Shown: one piece after another, positions 5,400 to 5,416 of the stretch
How positions within the stretch are numbered: the first letter of the stretch is position 1
How the letters are laid out: each line of letters begins with the position of its first letter
Assembly (NCBI GenBank): GCA_030642425.1
Contig: DAOWNU010000164.1
Span: forward strand, 1-5,416
Direction of reading: 5' to 3'
From: a bacterium
GTDB taxonomy: Bacteria; UBP14; UBA6098
Length of the DNA: 5,416 nt
Program-made: the position numbers and the translations under genes
The notes under the pieces: model-generated
Told to the model about the DNA's origin: nothing
The model's input: only the letters and a program-made list of their open reading frames with translations
The model's database searches: none

Positions 5400-5416
5400 G
5401 TTTGCCGGTGGCAAAC
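5400..5416. repeat. Perfect stem-loop at the right edge, possible terminator cut by the window
   Basis: GTTTGCC (5400-5406) and GGCAAAC (5410-5416) are exact inverted arms around a GGT loop. The stem lies 50 nt after the wbpD stop codon and reaches the last base of the window, so a following T-run, if any, is not visible. It could be a terminator for wbpB-wbpD, an intercistronic hairpin, or the edge of a longer repeat. Confidence 0.45.

Overview
The window looks like a piece of a Gram-negative bacterial chromosome, probably from an uncultured or candidate lineage related to the Fibrobacteres-Chlorobi-Bacteroidetes group. The grounds are a large secreted protein with Ig-like repeats and a FlgD-like C-terminal domain, a following gene whose first residues resemble PorV/UPF0164-type outer-membrane barrels, and genes for an O-antigen-type diacetamido-uronic acid. 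The lineage is an inference from protein style; there is no rRNA or other marker gene here.

Left part, minus strand (1-2634). An 839-residue exported protein has a signal peptide, a beta-rich N-terminal module, about four Ig-like repeats and a FlgD-like tail. Twelve bases after its last sense codon starts a second exported protein. That gene runs off the left edge after 34 codons, which end in GARPLGN. The two are probably one transcription unit, with a candidate promoter at 2750-2778 and a 24-bp dyad in the leader.

Middle, minus strand (2830-3492). A six-helix SatP/YaaH (GPR1/FUN34) acetate/succinate transporter gene is closed by a clear intrinsic terminator that separates it from the secreted-protein unit.

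Divergent intergenic region (3493-3816). About 324 AT-rich bases without a credible gene lie between satP (leftward) and the sugar genes (rightward). They hold candidate promoters for both directions and a 17-bp near-perfect palindrome that may be an operator.

Right part, plus strand (3817-5350). wbpB/wlbA (UDP-GlcNAc-uronate 3-dehydrogenase) and wbpD/wlbB (3-amino N-acetyltransferase) are one base apart. With an aminotransferase (WbpE/WlbC), not present in the window, they would convert UDP-GlcNAcA to UDP-GlcNAc(3NAc)A, a precursor for O-antigen or other surface glycan. The last 66 bases contain no recognisable gene start and end in a perfect stem-loop cut by the window edge.

I see no CRISPR array, tRNA, rRNA, insertion sequence or phage gene. 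All three complete genes belong to recognisable families. The less ordinary material is the domain arrangement of the 839-residue protein, its PorV-like neighbour, and the palindromes in the intergenic regions.
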